The notes: a model not told the origin generated them from the letters alone. Counted from the first letter of the stretch, positions 53,701-62,036 are shown. The stretch is DNA of 64,000 bases from Chitinophaga dinghuensis (GCF_003259435.1 NZ_QLMA01000007.1:372001-436000); one strand, 5' to 3'. A program made the numbers and translations.

Positions 53701-53995
53701 GGCATACTGGCAGCGCGTAACGGATAATATACCCGAACCTTTTGTATATGATGCCTCATTTGTAAAAATCAGACAGGTCAACATCGATTATCATTTTCCT
53801 GCCGCAATGTTTAATCATAGTATTATCCGCGATTTGTCTGTTTCGCTGGTCGCCAGAAATCTCTTCACCATTAGTAAACATGTACCGAATGTAGATCCGG
53901 AGTCGAGCTATAATAACGGGAATGGTCAGGGCTTTGAGTATGGTTCTCTCCCTACCCGGCGGTCATATGGGATTAATCTTTATGCAAAATTTTAA
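50753..53995 (+). CDS. SusC/RagA family transporter with N-terminal STN signalling domain
   Basis: TonB-linked outer-membrane transporter. The ATG at 50753 (MRIICRILVAIVLL) starts a clear signal peptide ending near LLAQ; the frame extends upstream to 50642 without signal features. The STN domain (about residues 25-105, IKIALDVKDMAVQDILTVIE) signals to FecR. It is joined by a short linker straight to the plug (MNTVVVTALGLGRQ; NPLEALSGRVAGLDV; LYVIDGVPAS; ATALYGSRAANGVILITTKK) and a barrel ending NLYAKF. The carboxypeptidase-regulatory domain usual between STN and plug is not evident. Confidence 0.94.
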   Translation: MRIICRILVAIVLLCSCGRLLAQDKTDPLRIKIALDVKDMAVQDILTVIERQAGVSFAYTQSVVANLPKRSFHEKQVAVGVILENIFPAVKYTIRAIGKQIMIRETVSHRLTLGDSLPAPKVVDMNTVVVTALGLGRQERSLGYAYTNIKGSELTTARENNPLEALSGRVAGLDVNATNSGVGGSVKVTLRGVKIIGGDNQPLYVIDGVPASNSSAGQADKYGGYDLGDGSSIINPDEIATISVLKGGAATALYGSRAANGVILITTKKGSGKGLEVELNSNAVVESINNSYDFQEIYGSGRDGMLPKDAATAQGYAQSSWGPKMSKDSLVWLWNGTQVPYVDARNSIKKFFRTGLTLTNSVSVSSGNEQTQLRLTYTNLHNNDIVPQSGLQRHNLALRGTSRLTSKLSLDAKIAYLNEKVDNRPALSDNPNNIGYVLSGIAPNIDINWLKNYKDPVTGKYINWNNNPYQVNPYWAINEQPNSSQQDRLNGFVQLKYQLLPELSVQGRIGTDFTRFSFREFMEATTPFNESGMIVLKDRSLRETNGELMLNFGKQVKRWWIGANLGTNRMDYNDNQLITTGRDISVKGVQSINNFQTKISTEMISRKRINSVYGAVNLAFDRLIYLDITGRNDWSSTLAAGHNSFFYPSVSTSFVFSELMPHMDWLTFGKLRLSIAQTGTDAVDPYQLKLTYGSNTDMPTVGGYAIGGVAVDKVPFYELKPSISRAYEAGVNLVFLQNRLNLDVTWYQSNTRNQILNAPISSTSGYTTAVINSGNVRNRGIEVTVMAKPVVSKNFNWDLGFNFARNRNKILALSPLVSGYYTLASARWANASIVAQEGQEYGMIVGRKFLRNDQGQLILDANNLPQYDATDARLGNGQYNWIGGITNRFSYKHFSLNVLLDIKQGGNIYSMTNLLAYANGRQKGTVEGRDEWAASEKARLAAGKSPDQWTATGGLPVTGVQQTGTDANGKPVYTNVNAYVNPQAYWQRVTDNIPEPFVYDASFVKIRQVNIDYHFPAAMFNHSIIRDLSVSLVARNLFTISKHVPNVDPESSYNNGNGQGFEYGSLPTRRSYGINLYAKF

Positions 53996-54005
53996 ATGAG
54001 GAAAG

Positions 54006-55544
54006 ATGAAACGCAACTATTATATACTCGTATTATTTTTCATTAGCCTGGTGATGAACAGTTGTACCAAAGATTTTGAACAACTGAATACCGACCCTAC
54101 GAAAGGCTCGTCTATTGCTCCAGGGCAACAGTTGGCTTCTGCGGCTTATTTTATGACCGGCGGAAGAGAAACGGGTTATCCCAATCTATATTTGTTGCTG
54201 CCAAGGGTGCAATATGTAAACGGGGCATGGGGAATGCGATCTGGTACCAAATATATCCGTAATGATTTTTATAATGATCGCATCTGGGAAATATATTATG
54301 GGAAATGTATTAAGCAACTGACGGATATGATTGCCCGATGTAAAGATGATCAGGATCTGGTGAATTACATTGCTGCAGGCAGGATACTGAAAGTATATCT
54401 GTTTTCTATTTTAACGGATTGTTATGGAGACATACCGTATTCGCAGGCGGGAGTAGCCTATTACCAAAAGGTGTATACCCCTGCCTATGATCGTCAACAG
54501 GATATTTACCATGATTTCTTTAAGGAGCTGGATGAAGCCGTAAAACAGTTCGATGCTTCTAAACAAGCTATTGCCAACGATATTGTTTACAATGGCGCTA
54601 TAGATAAATGGAAAAAACTGGCCAATTCCCTTCGTTTACGCCTGGCCGTTAGAATCACCAATATTGATCCTGCTACAGCCGCGCAAGAGGCTGCAGCGGC
54701 TTATAAAGGTGGTGTCATGCAATCCAATGACGATAATTTCCGGATGGTACATGAAGCATTTAACTTTCCGGACCTTCGGGGGAATGGTTTGAGCCAGTCG
54801 CTCAGCGAAGCAGATACCTACAAGTACACTATTGGCTGCACAACTTTTACAGATTATCTGAAATCAGAGCAAGATCCGCGACTGGCTGCATTTTTCGTCA
54901 ATAAAGATGCCGATGGTAATGATATCACTGCGCTTACCAATTACTTTGCTATTCAGCCTGGTTTGTATTGGTGGGATCAGTGGGCCGATTTCGTAGCCAA
55001 GGATGGAACTGTGATACCACACGGCAGTAAATTTTGTACGATCAACCCAGTATTTGTCAGTTTGGGAGCATCTTTCCTTCATATGGGGTATGCAGAAACG
55101 GAGCTGTTATTGGCAGAAGCAGCAACGCGGAATTGGATTACGGAAGATGCCAATGCACACTACCAGCGCGGGATCCGTGCAGCGATGAAGCAATTGGAAA
55201 TGTATCCGGGCATGGCGCCGATTAATCAGCAGCAGGCGGATGCTTATGTAAACGCTCATGTATTGACTCCAGGGAAAGCCATAGAGCAGATAAACATGCA
55301 GAAATGGGTGGCGCTTTTCCCCAATGGAGCAGAGGCTTTCGCTAATCAGCGCCGCAGTGGATTCCCTGTATTACAGTCGGTACAGGATGTGGGCGCAGAA
55401 TCTGAAACCAACAAACAACCTTTTAAAAGACTATTTTATCCGGGTACGGAAGCTTATAATAATACTGCCAATTATCAGGATGCACTCAGCCGTATTGGCG
55501 GGCAGAATGACTGGCTGAAGCCAGTATGGTGGGATAAGCAATAA
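54006..55544 (+). CDS. SusD-like lipoprotein (SusD/RagB family, SusD-like_2 type)
   Basis: Surface glycan-binding lipoprotein of 512 residues that lids the SusC barrel. Lipobox is LVMNSC; the mature start TKDFEQLNTDPTKGSSI is typical of this SusD subgroup. Helical TPR-like regions (AAGRILKVYLFSILTDCYGD; WKKLANSLRLRLAVRITN) and a C-terminal AETELLLAEAATRNWI follow. It starts 10 bases after susC with AGGAAAG just before the ATG. It pairs with the STN-type SusC and the GH18 enzyme downstream. Confidence 0.95.
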   Translation: MKRNYYILVLFFISLVMNSCTKDFEQLNTDPTKGSSIAPGQQLASAAYFMTGGRETGYPNLYLLLPRVQYVNGAWGMRSGTKYIRNDFYNDRIWEIYYGKCIKQLTDMIARCKDDQDLVNYIAAGRILKVYLFSILTDCYGDIPYSQAGVAYYQKVYTPAYDRQQDIYHDFFKELDEAVKQFDASKQAIANDIVYNGAIDKWKKLANSLRLRLAVRITNIDPATAAQEAAAAYKGGVMQSNDDNFRMVHEAFNFPDLRGNGLSQSLSEADTYKYTIGCTTFTDYLKSEQDPRLAAFFVNKDADGNDITALTNYFAIQPGLYWWDQWADFVAKDGTVIPHGSKFCTINPVFVSLGASFLHMGYAETELLLAEAATRNWITEDANAHYQRGIRAAMKQLEMYPGMAPINQQQADAYVNAHVLTPGKAIEQINMQKWVALFPNGAEAFANQRRSGFPVLQSVQDVGAESETNKQPFKRLFYPGTEAYNNTANYQDALSRIGGQNDWLKPVWWDKQ

Positions 55545-55595
55545 CAGCACACTTCGCACGCAAATTCATTTTCTTCTTATTTTAAATTGATACAT

Positions 55596-56636
55596 ATGAA
55601 ACAACTACTCATCTGTATGGGGGTATTATTTACCTTTGCCTGCACTAAAAATTCTCAGGCGCCACTAGGACTTAGCAGGGGAAATACCAAACCAGTGACC
55701 GAGTCCCGAATTATCACCGGTTTTCCGAAAGGACGTGTGGTGGCCTATTTCTTCAGGTCGGACCACGATTGGCGTTCTCATCTCAGCAGTATTGACCTGA
55801 GTAAAATTACAGATCTGAATATTGCATTTATCAATCCCAATGCAAATGGCAATTTTGCCAATGAAAACTGGACGGCATTGGGGGCACTGATTCAATCTGT
55901 GCATAATCAGAGCAAACGGGTGTATTTTTCAATTGGAGGAGGCAATCCGCCGGCCTCGCTCGCCACTTATCTGAGCGCTGCCAATCGCAGTACCCTCATC
56001 AGTAATATCGTCTATTTTACTACCTATCTGGGATTTGATGGTATTGATATTGATCTGGAGAATGATCTGATTACTGGCGATACTGCCAGATATGCTGGAT
56101 TTATTAATGATCTGAAAGTGGCTATGGACGCCAATCACAAGGATGTGAATGTGGCATTGGCCCAATGGGAAGCAGCAGATTATTTTATCTCTTCCACCAC
56201 TTTGAATAAATTCAATTTGATAAATATTATGTCTTATGACTCTGTTGGTCCATGGAATCCGGGAGCGCCTGGGCAACATTCGAGTTATACGCTGGCGGTA
56301 AATAATTTCCAGTTTTTCCTCAGCCGGGGAGTGCCTGCTTCCAAACTTTTTATTGGAGTACCTTTTTATGGGTATGCTTTTGGTTCCAGTTCTACCCAGA
56401 CAGGTTACAGCTATAATGATATTGTGACGGCTTATCCAGGTGCAGAAAACAAGGATACCGTTAATATTCCGGGAGGAGGCGTGATTTATTATAATGGCAT
56501 ACCGACTATTCAAAGTAAGGTGGATTATGCCACGAGTAATGGTGCTGGAGGAATCAGTATTTGGGAGATTCAACAGGACACTCCAAGCTCAGACAGCCGA
56601 TCTTTGCTGACAACGATCTATAATAAAATGCAATAG
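55596..56636 (+). CDS. Glycoside hydrolase family 18 lipoprotein (chitinase or endo-N-acetylglucosaminidase)
   Basis: Retaining GH18 enzyme of 346 residues using substrate-assisted catalysis. The ATG at 55596 gives a signal peptide with lipobox FTFAC. All GH18 landmarks are present: strand 3 YFSIGGGNPP, strand 4 FDGIDIDLE with Asp153 and catalytic Glu155, strand 6 NIMSYDSVG, and strand 8 GGISIWEIQQD. The compact single-domain form with SusC/SusD suits chitin oligosaccharides or N-glycans. It is the last gene of the second glycan locus. Confidence 0.93.
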   Translation: MKQLLICMGVLFTFACTKNSQAPLGLSRGNTKPVTESRIITGFPKGRVVAYFFRSDHDWRSHLSSIDLSKITDLNIAFINPNANGNFANENWTALGALIQSVHNQSKRVYFSIGGGNPPASLATYLSAANRSTLISNIVYFTTYLGFDGIDIDLENDLITGDTARYAGFINDLKVAMDANHKDVNVALAQWEAADYFISSTTLNKFNLINIMSYDSVGPWNPGAPGQHSSYTLAVNNFQFFLSRGVPASKLFIGVPFYGYAFGSSSTQTGYSYNDIVTAYPGAENKDTVNIPGGGVIYYNGIPTIQSKVDYATSNGAGGISIWEIQQDTPSSDSRSLLTTIYNKMQ

Positions 56637-56657
56637 TGTCATAGCTCCAGCAACAAG

Positions 56658-56697
56658 AAAAACAGGTGATCTTCTGATCACCTGTTTTTTTATAATA
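56658..56697. terminator. Bidirectional terminator after GH18
   Basis: Perfect 14-base stem (AAAAACAGGTGATC / GATCACCTGTTTTT) with loop TTCT (56658-56689), followed by TTTATAATA. It lies between convergent genes. Confidence 0.92.
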
Positions 56698-56700
56698 AAA

Positions 56701-57390
56701 TTACATGATCAGTACTCTGTTGATGGTTCTGGAATAGCCGGTTTCTACAGAAGTAAGTCGTCTGCCATGGGCGAATTTCCAGTTGTCCATGATAAGCAAG
56801 GTCCCGGGATTGAAAGGGACTTCAATCAGGTTATCAATTACCAGTTGATCCCAGTGATTGAAAGCTTCCCAGTCTTTCTCGATGGTGTCTGAACGCAGGC
56901 GATAGAATACATCTCCGTTGAGATAGTTTACCAGTTTGCCTTTCAGCTTTCCGCTACTTCTGTTGGAAGGGTGGAAGATGTCCAGGTTTTTATCGATCAG
57001 GCTTTGTTTTTCTTCTTCGCTAAGTTTTTCGAAGGCGCCATGAATGTCGGATACATGCATGTGATTATTCTCAAATCCACTGGATTCGCGGCAATACAGG
57101 ATGAGGTATTTTGGTGGAATACGCCAGTAAGATTTATCGTTATGCAGCGGAACGTTTTTAGAACCAACATTTGAGGTGGTATGAATAACGGTGATGTGGT
57201 CATTTCCTCTGCCGATGGGAATTACTTCTCCGAAGAAGTAGGCAATAGAGAGCAGGGTATCTGGAGAGATATCGCCGATATTGGCAACGGCATATCCCTG
57301 ATCTTCTAATGGGCCGGTAATGGCTTGGAGGATTTCTGCTTCATCCGCGGCAAAGGTAGAGAGGTCCTTATTTAACGTCGTAGCTTGCAT
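56701..57390 (-). CDS. TauD/TfdA-type Fe(II)/2-oxoglutarate oxygenase
   Basis: Cytoplasmic non-haem iron oxygenase of 229 residues. The ATG at 57390 (MQATTLNKDL) is chosen; a TTG two codons upstream is an alternative. The facial triad is His83-x-Asp85 in PLHNDKSYW and His208 in FAHGRR, with the 2-oxoglutarate-binding Arg just after or in SRTINR. The substrate is unknown; relatives hydroxylate or desaturate amino acids and small molecules. It overlaps the upstream radical-SAM-like gene by 23 bases, so the two are coupled and probably act in one pathway. Confidence 0.88.
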   Translation of the reverse strand: MQATTLNKDLSTFAADEAEILQAITGPLEDQGYAVANIGDISPDTLLSIAYFFGEVIPIGRGNDHITVIHTTSNVGSKNVPLHNDKSYWRIPPKYLILYCRESSGFENNHMHVSDIHGAFEKLSEEEKQSLIDKNLDIFHPSNRSSGKLKGKLVNYLNGDVFYRLRSDTIEKDWEAFNHWDQLVIDNLIEVPFNPGTLLIMDNWKFAHGRRLTSVETGYSRTINRVLIM

Positions 57391-58366
57391 GATCAAATGT
57401 ATTATTGTGAATCAAATTTTTTTCAATCAGATCTTTGTAGGTAGGCAGGTTGTTAAATCTAAACTGTGCATTCGCCTTTTGTACATCGGAGTAGCGGAGG
57501 AAGTCGAATGTATAGTCTGCCGGAAGGAAGGTAGGCGGTGGCAGGATAAAGTTGCCTACTTCTTCGTATAGGCGTCCGAACCATGTCTGGTCGGCGAATT
57601 TAGGGTGAAAGTGTCTTTCTGTTTCTGCACTTTCCAAACCTGCGTTATCATTACTTAGTCGCAGTGGATGTTCTGCGCCGATATAATCATCTTCCACGAT
57701 TTTTTGCACAATTAATTCCTGGTTATTGCGGAGTATCTCATCTGAGAATTTGAATGACATGAGATAGGGAACAGACAGTCCGCCTTCTTGTCTGTAATCT
57801 GCCAGGGAATCGAATCTTCTTTCAATTTCATGTTTGGTGTCAATAGCGGAAATGGATACGCGCAGTTCCGTTTTATTGGCAGCGAGTTTGCGCATGACTT
57901 CAACCGATGGTTTGGTGAAAACCTTCGTGATGATGACCATGTGAATATTGTATTCCATTAAGACATCCGAGATGGGGCCTAATAGTTCCCAGGATTTTTT
58001 GGAGAGGGAAACATCTGATACCCAGCCTTGTCGGAGCCAGCGTTGGTCAGGCGACAGTTGCTCAATAGATTTCCTGAAGAGTGCTTCATCAAAGTTATTG
58101 ATATGTCTTGCTCCGAAATTGTATCCTTTGTTGATCCAATATTCAGCTGCAGAACAATTGCCATAGCAAATACTCTTAATTGGCAGACATCCGGAGTAGA
58201 TATCAGTCATTAAATACTCAAATGGAAGGCCTGCACTTTTCCCGCATAGGATATCATATACGGGCATGGTAGACAGGTCCTTTTCATTGACCGATGTGAG
58301 TGAAGGTCTTTGGAAGGCAAGGGCTTTGCTATCGTCAAATTTCAACAAACGATTCATGTAATTCAT
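57368..58366 (-). CDS. Radical-SAM-like protein with C-x6-C-x3-C motif
   Basis: A 332-residue soluble protein. Near the N-terminus is YSGCLPIKSICYGNCSAAEYW (split at the cysteines: Cys60, Cys67, Cys71). The middle reads like a radical SAM TIM-barrel: RQGWVSDVSLSKKSW, NIHMVIITKVFTKPSVEVM, then ELRVSISAIDTKHEIERRF. I infer a 4Fe-4S, SAM-binding enzyme with cysteine spacing different from CxxxCxxC. The family is not recognised, and the C-terminal 100 residues match nothing I know. It is first in a two-gene unit with the TauD-type oxygenase. Confidence 0.6.
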   Translation of the reverse strand: MNYMNRLLKFDDSKALAFQRPSLTSVNEKDLSTMPVYDILCGKSAGLPFEYLMTDIYSGCLPIKSICYGNCSAAEYWINKGYNFGARHINNFDEALFRKSIEQLSPDQRWLRQGWVSDVSLSKKSWELLGPISDVLMEYNIHMVIITKVFTKPSVEVMRKLAANKTELRVSISAIDTKHEIERRFDSLADYRQEGGLSVPYLMSFKFSDEILRNNQELIVQKIVEDDYIGAEHPLRLSNDNAGLESAETERHFHPKFADQTWFGRLYEEVGNFILPPPTFLPADYTFDFLRYSDVQKANAQFRFNNLPTYKDLIEKNLIHNNTFDHASYDVK

Positions 58367-58808
58367 TTTTTAGGATGAAGTAATACAGGTTAAATATTAT
58401 TGAGGGTCATGCTTTAACTAAAAAACGGGATTTTAAATTTTGATAGAAAGATTTAAAACTTCCAGGTCACAACAATTTTCTCTTCGGGTTATTTCGATAG
58501 TAAACCGAATGTAGTGAAAAAAATAAACCAATGGAATTTTTTTTCTGTTAACGTTGTATTACCAAATCAAAAAGCATCTGTTTTCTATATAAACTGCAAA
58601 GTGGCTGCAGTGAGCGGTTACAATATGTACCGTGTAATAATGAGCCATAGGGCGTTTGGAGCGAATGATGTCTTCCGGAAAAAATAATTAAAGAAAAATT
58701 ATTCGTTGGAATGGAAGCAATGTTTTACATTTAAAATATCATTGTAAATTTATTTTTACGATCATTTTCCGGAATCATCCTCCACCTGTATTAAACTGGC
58801 ATTAACCC
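58367..58808. other. AT-rich divergent intergenic region
   Basis: About 440 bases between the radical-SAM-like gene (minus) and a methyltransferase gene (plus). It is clearly AT-rich and must hold both promoters, but no full TTG-N19-TAnnTTTG match was seen on either strand. The only small frame of note is a 29-codon one on the minus strand (58648 to 58559), without a convincing ribosome site. Confidence 0.5.
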
Positions 58809-59567
58809 ATGAACAACACCACAAGGTTCAGTAACAGAGCAGAAAATTATGCCCGCTATCGTCCGGGTTATCCTGCTGAAATTATTCCTTATCTGAAAAA
58901 CAGTATACAGCTGAACAGTAGCAAAGTGATCGCTGATATTGGAGCTGGTACAGGTATTTCTTCTGCCATCTTTTTGAAAGAAGGCAATCCGGTATTTGGT
59001 GTGGAACCGAATGATGCCATGCGTCAGAAAGCGGAATTGTATTTAATGCAGTATCCGGATTTTCATAGCGTTTGTGGTACGGCAGAGACGACCCGCCTGC
59101 CGGATAGTTGTGTGGATGTTATCCTCGCGGGGCAATCCTTTCATTGGTTTGATCAGGCGGCTACCAAAGTAGAATTCAAAAGAATTGCGAAGCCTGATGC
59201 CCATATCATTATTATGTGGAATGTCCGGGAACTGAATACCGATTTTGCAATCGCATATGAAAACCTGCTGGCTACTTATGGCAGGGATTACACAGCGGAT
59301 GGCCGGGATGTAGCCTCCGAACATAAAACGACCTCTTTCTTTCATCCCTGTAAGTTTGAAAAAGTGACTTTCTCAAGTAGGGAAGAACTGAGTTATGAAG
59401 TGTTGAAAGGCAGATTATTATCTACTTCTTTTGTGCCGGCAGAAGAGGAGGAAGACAGTATTCCTATGATGGTTACACTGGATGCTATTTTTGACCGTTA
59501 CCAGGAATCCGGTAAGGTTAGTTTTGACTATACTACTACTTTATATATTGCCAGGGCGCATTGCTAA
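58809..59567 (+). CDS. Class I SAM-dependent methyltransferase
   Basis: Methyltransferase of 252 residues of the Methyltransf_11 type. It starts TTRFSNRAENYARYRPGYP, a very common opening of this group. Motif I is VIADIGAGTGISSAIFL, motif II is FGVEPNDAMRQKAE, and motif IV region is CVDVILAGQSFHWFD. The substrate is unknown. It is divergent from the radical-SAM/TauD pair, so it might act in the same pathway, but this is only positional. Confidence 0.92.
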   Translation: MNNTTRFSNRAENYARYRPGYPAEIIPYLKNSIQLNSSKVIADIGAGTGISSAIFLKEGNPVFGVEPNDAMRQKAELYLMQYPDFHSVCGTAETTRLPDSCVDVILAGQSFHWFDQAATKVEFKRIAKPDAHIIIMWNVRELNTDFAIAYENLLATYGRDYTADGRDVASEHKTTSFFHPCKFEKVTFSSREELSYEVLKGRLLSTSFVPAEEEEDSIPMMVTLDAIFDRYQESGKVSFDYTTTLYIARAHC

Positions 59568-59674
59568 CGGCGCTCCTTTTGACGGAGATAACGGTAACGT
59601 ATGAATGAAAATTTGCAGGAATGATTATCCCGGCGCATTATCCTATATTCGTATATTATCAACACCAGTATCAT

Positions 59675-60100
59675 ATGAATCCCGTTGCTCCGGAAATAGA
59701 AAAACGAATACACGACAGCTTTGGCCGGCAAAAACTCATGACTGCCTATGGCGCAAAGATCAGCGCTATCGGTCATGGATATATGGAAATCAGTCTCGAT
59801 CCGCAAGACTTTCTCCTGCGTACTTCCGGCATTTTTCACGGCGGCGTACTGGCTGCCATGGCAGATACTGCTGCCGGTTATGCCGCTGGTACTGTACATG
59901 TGAATGACGCCAGTTTCCTCACCGTAGAATTTAAGATCAATTACCTGAACCAGGCCAAAGGAACGCAATTAATTACCCGCGCTAAATTGCTGAAAAGCGG
60001 TTTCACACTTACAGTGGCGCAAGCAGATCTTTTTACCATAGAAGAAGGGCAGGAAAGACAGGTGGCCACCGCCCTTGTAACGCTCATGAAAGCAAAATAA
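59675..60100 (+). CDS. PaaI family hotdog-fold thioesterase
   Basis: Acyl-CoA thioesterase-like protein of 141 residues. The ATG at 59675 (MNPVAPEIEKRI) is chosen; an upstream in-frame ATG at 59621 would add 18 residues unlike the family. The hotdog signature is clear: SGIFHGGVLAAMADTAAGYA, followed by FLTVEFKINYLNQAKGTQLI. The HGG loop and the following acidic residue are the expected active site. The DinB gene begins 6 bases after its stop, so the two form an operon. Confidence 0.92.
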   Translation: MNPVAPEIEKRIHDSFGRQKLMTAYGAKISAIGHGYMEISLDPQDFLLRTSGIFHGGVLAAMADTAAGYAAGTVHVNDASFLTVEFKINYLNQAKGTQLITRAKLLKSGFTLTVAQADLFTIEEGQERQVATALVTLMKAK

Positions 60101-60106
60101 TTAGTT

Positions 60107-60619
60107 ATGGAGATAATAACCGTCCACTCCTTCCTGGACTACTTTGAGAAAATCAGGAAGCGAACGGAGAAGGTCGTACAGGTAATACCACCAGACCAAT
60201 TGGAATGGACCTATAAGCCCGGAAAATTTACTTTAGGTGACCAGGTAAGGCATATTGTAGCCATAGAGCGATATATGTACGGAGAAACCATTGCCGGCAG
60301 ACCCAGTGCCTATCAGGGTTGTGGCACAGAACTGGCAGCAGGATATGATAACGTACTGCATTATTTCCATGAAATGCATCGTCAATCTATGCAGATATTT
60401 GGTCAATTGCGAGACGAGGATTTACAACGGGAATGTAGTACGCCCGGTAATATCAAAATCGCCACCTGGAAATGGCTGCGTGCCATGATAGAACATGAGA
60501 TCCATCATCGTGGACAGATATACCTTTATTTAAGCATGCTGGGGGTACCTACGCCGCCTATATTCGGTCTGACCTCGGAAGAAGTGATCCGTAACAGTGT
60601 GAAGATAAACCCCGGTTAA
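60107..60619 (+). CDS. DinB family protein
   Basis: Four-helix-bundle putative metalloprotein of 170 residues. The metal-ligand histidines are in LGDQVRHIVAIERYMYGE and, near the C-terminus, EHEIHHRGQIYLYLSMLG, followed by the usual PPIFGLTSEEV ending. Activity is unknown; some relatives are thiol-dependent transferases. It is cotranscribed with the thioesterase just upstream. It is clearly diverged from the DinB protein at 20334. Confidence 0.9.
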   Translation: MEIITVHSFLDYFEKIRKRTEKVVQVIPPDQLEWTYKPGKFTLGDQVRHIVAIERYMYGETIAGRPSAYQGCGTELAAGYDNVLHYFHEMHRQSMQIFGQLRDEDLQRECSTPGNIKIATWKWLRAMIEHEIHHRGQIYLYLSMLGVPTPPIFGLTSEEVIRNSVKINPG

Positions 60620-60670
60620 TTATACTTTTCAAGGTGTAAAATCATAGCTGTTTTTTGGAGACCATTCCGT

Positions 60671-60706
60671 AAATTCGGTCAGTTGACCTGACTATGCACC
60701 GAATTT
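60671..60706. repeat. Inverted repeat in intergenic region
   Basis: Perfect 9-base arms AAATTCGGT (60671-60679) and ACCGAATTT (60698-60706) with an 18-base spacer, about 50 bases after the DinB stop. It could be a terminator without U-tract or a regulatory RNA structure for the next gene. Confidence 0.35.
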
Positions 60707-60830
60707 TCCCTCAGTAGCTGAACCCGTATCCTGTGCTAGCCGCCTGTTCATGAAGGATATAAAATTGGTGCCACTATAGTAGCTGTTTGCCTGATGGTAA
60801 TTTTATTTTTCATCATAAACAAATACACCT

Positions 60831-61214
60831 ATGCGTAAGATCATTTTTGTCTTGCTGGCTTTTATAGGCCTTTCTTTCGGCGTACAAGCCCAATCAACTA
60901 CCTTGGACCTGGCTGTGGAGAATAATACGGGAGAAATATTGAGTAATATCAGTTTTACCTCTCCGCTGCAAATGAGAAGCTATAATAATCTTGCTGCCGG
61001 CGGCGGTTTAGTGACGGATAATTTTACCCTGGACAGAACACAGGAAGTGACGATTACGATATTCTTCAGCACCGTGCCAAGAGGGGCAGTGGCCAGGATA
61101 TATAACAGCAATCTGAATACGCCGGATGGTACGCTCAATATTCAGCCTGGCCTGAATATTTTTCATTTAAGTCCGACTATTTCCGATGGCGCTATCATTG
61201 TGGTCATCAACTGA
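60831..61214 (+). CDS. Small secreted protein of unknown function
   Basis: Not recognised. It has 127 residues with a clean signal peptide ending VQAQ. The mature part is short, acidic to neutral and mostly predicted beta-strand (LDLAVENNTGEILSNISF; EVTITIFFSTV; GAIIVVIN), without cysteines or known motifs. It probably forms one beta-sandwich domain in the periplasm or outside the cell. It stands alone and ends with a perfect hairpin. Confidence 0.75.
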   Translation: MRKIIFVLLAFIGLSFGVQAQSTTLDLAVENNTGEILSNISFTSPLQMRSYNNLAAGGGLVTDNFTLDRTQEVTITIFFSTVPRGAVARIYNSNLNTPDGTLNIQPGLNIFHLSPTISDGAIIVVIN

Positions 61215-61221
61215 AACAGGT

Positions 61222-61253
61222 CAGCCTTTTACATCTGCGGATGTAAAAGGCTG
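61222..61253. terminator. Perfect hairpin after the small secreted gene
   Basis: Fourteen-base perfect stem (CAGCCTTTTACATC / GATGTAAAAGGCTG) with loop TGCG, 8 bases after the stop codon. It lacks a strong T-run but probably ends the transcript. Confidence 0.65.
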
Positions 61254-61319
61254 TATAAGTTATTTCAGCATAGCTATTACAAGAGCCCACCTGTTTTGCC
61301 GACCCGCATCTGTTTTCAA

Positions 61320-62036
61320 TTACAGCCCTTCTTTCAGCACTTTAAAAACAAGCTCCCGGTAACTGTTGCCAATAGGCAATTCCTGTGGTCCTATTTCTAT
61401 ATCCTGTAAAGTAAAGGCGGTTACCTTGGTCAGATTTACCAAAAAAGAACGATGTATCCGCAGGAAGCGTTTGCCTTGCAATTCCTCCTCTAAATCGCTG
61501 ATTTTATATTTCGCCGTGAAAGTGGAGCCATCCGTCCGGTGAAGGGCTACATAGTCTTTCACGCTTTCTATATAGAGAATATCTTTTGTAGCAATTTTAT
61601 GGAACTTATTGCCGGTTTTCAGGAAGATGTAATCTTCTGGTGGCAAATGATTAAGGGCGCCAGCCAGGGTTTCTTTAGGCGAGAAGCGGGAATAATAACG
61701 CTCCACCGCTTTAAAGAACCGCTCAAAAGTAATTGGCTTTAGCAGGTAATCCACGATATCCAGTTCATAGCCTTCCAGTGCATATTCCCGGTAGGCAGTG
61801 GTGAAAATGACTGCCGGCGGATGTCGCAGGGTTTTGAGAAATTCGATGCCTGTGATCTGTGGCATTTTTATATCCAGGAAAAGCAGGTCTACCTGTTTGG
61901 TACGCAGTTCCTGTGCCGCTTGTAAAGCATTAGCGCAGGTACCCACTACTTCAAGCGTACTTAACTGACTGATATGATTCTCCAGTAGGGCTATGGCCAG
62001 CGGCTCATCGTCTACAATTAGGCATTTTATCTTCAC
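61320..62036 (-). CDS. LytTR family response regulator
   Basis: Response regulator of 238 residues. The start is a GTG at 62036 that overlaps the TAG stop of the kinase gene (TAGTG), showing translational coupling. Receiver domain: CLIVDDEPLAIALLE, phosphoacceptor in DLLFLDIKMPQITG, and FTTAYREYALEGYELDIVDY with LLKPI. LytTR domain from about residue 135: FLKTGNKFHKIATKDILYIE and RFLRIHRSFLVNLTKV. It is the partner of the LytS-type kinase directly upstream. Confidence 0.95.
   Translation of the reverse strand: MKIKCLIVDDEPLAIALLENHISQLSTLEVVGTCANALQAAQELRTKQVDLLFLDIKMPQITGIEFLKTLRHPPAVIFTTAYREYALEGYELDIVDYLLKPITFERFFKAVERYYSRFSPKETLAGALNHLPPEDYIFLKTGNKFHKIATKDILYIESVKDYVALHRTDGSTFTAKYKISDLEEELQGKRFLRIHRSFLVNLTKVTAFTLQDIEIGPQELPIGNSYRELVFKVLKEGL

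Noticed and set aside
57368..58366. Isocyanide synthase (PvcA/IsnA type) paired with a PvcB-like oxygenase
   Set aside because: The oxygenase partner fits, but the first protein has a cysteine cluster and TIM-barrel-like strands instead of the PvcA fold motifs.
58559..58648. 29-codon minus-strand frame upstream of the radical-SAM-like gene as a precursor peptide
   Set aside because: It lies in AT-rich sequence with no ribosome-binding context, no leader/core character and no sign of selection. It deserves a conservation check only if the pair proves to modify peptides.
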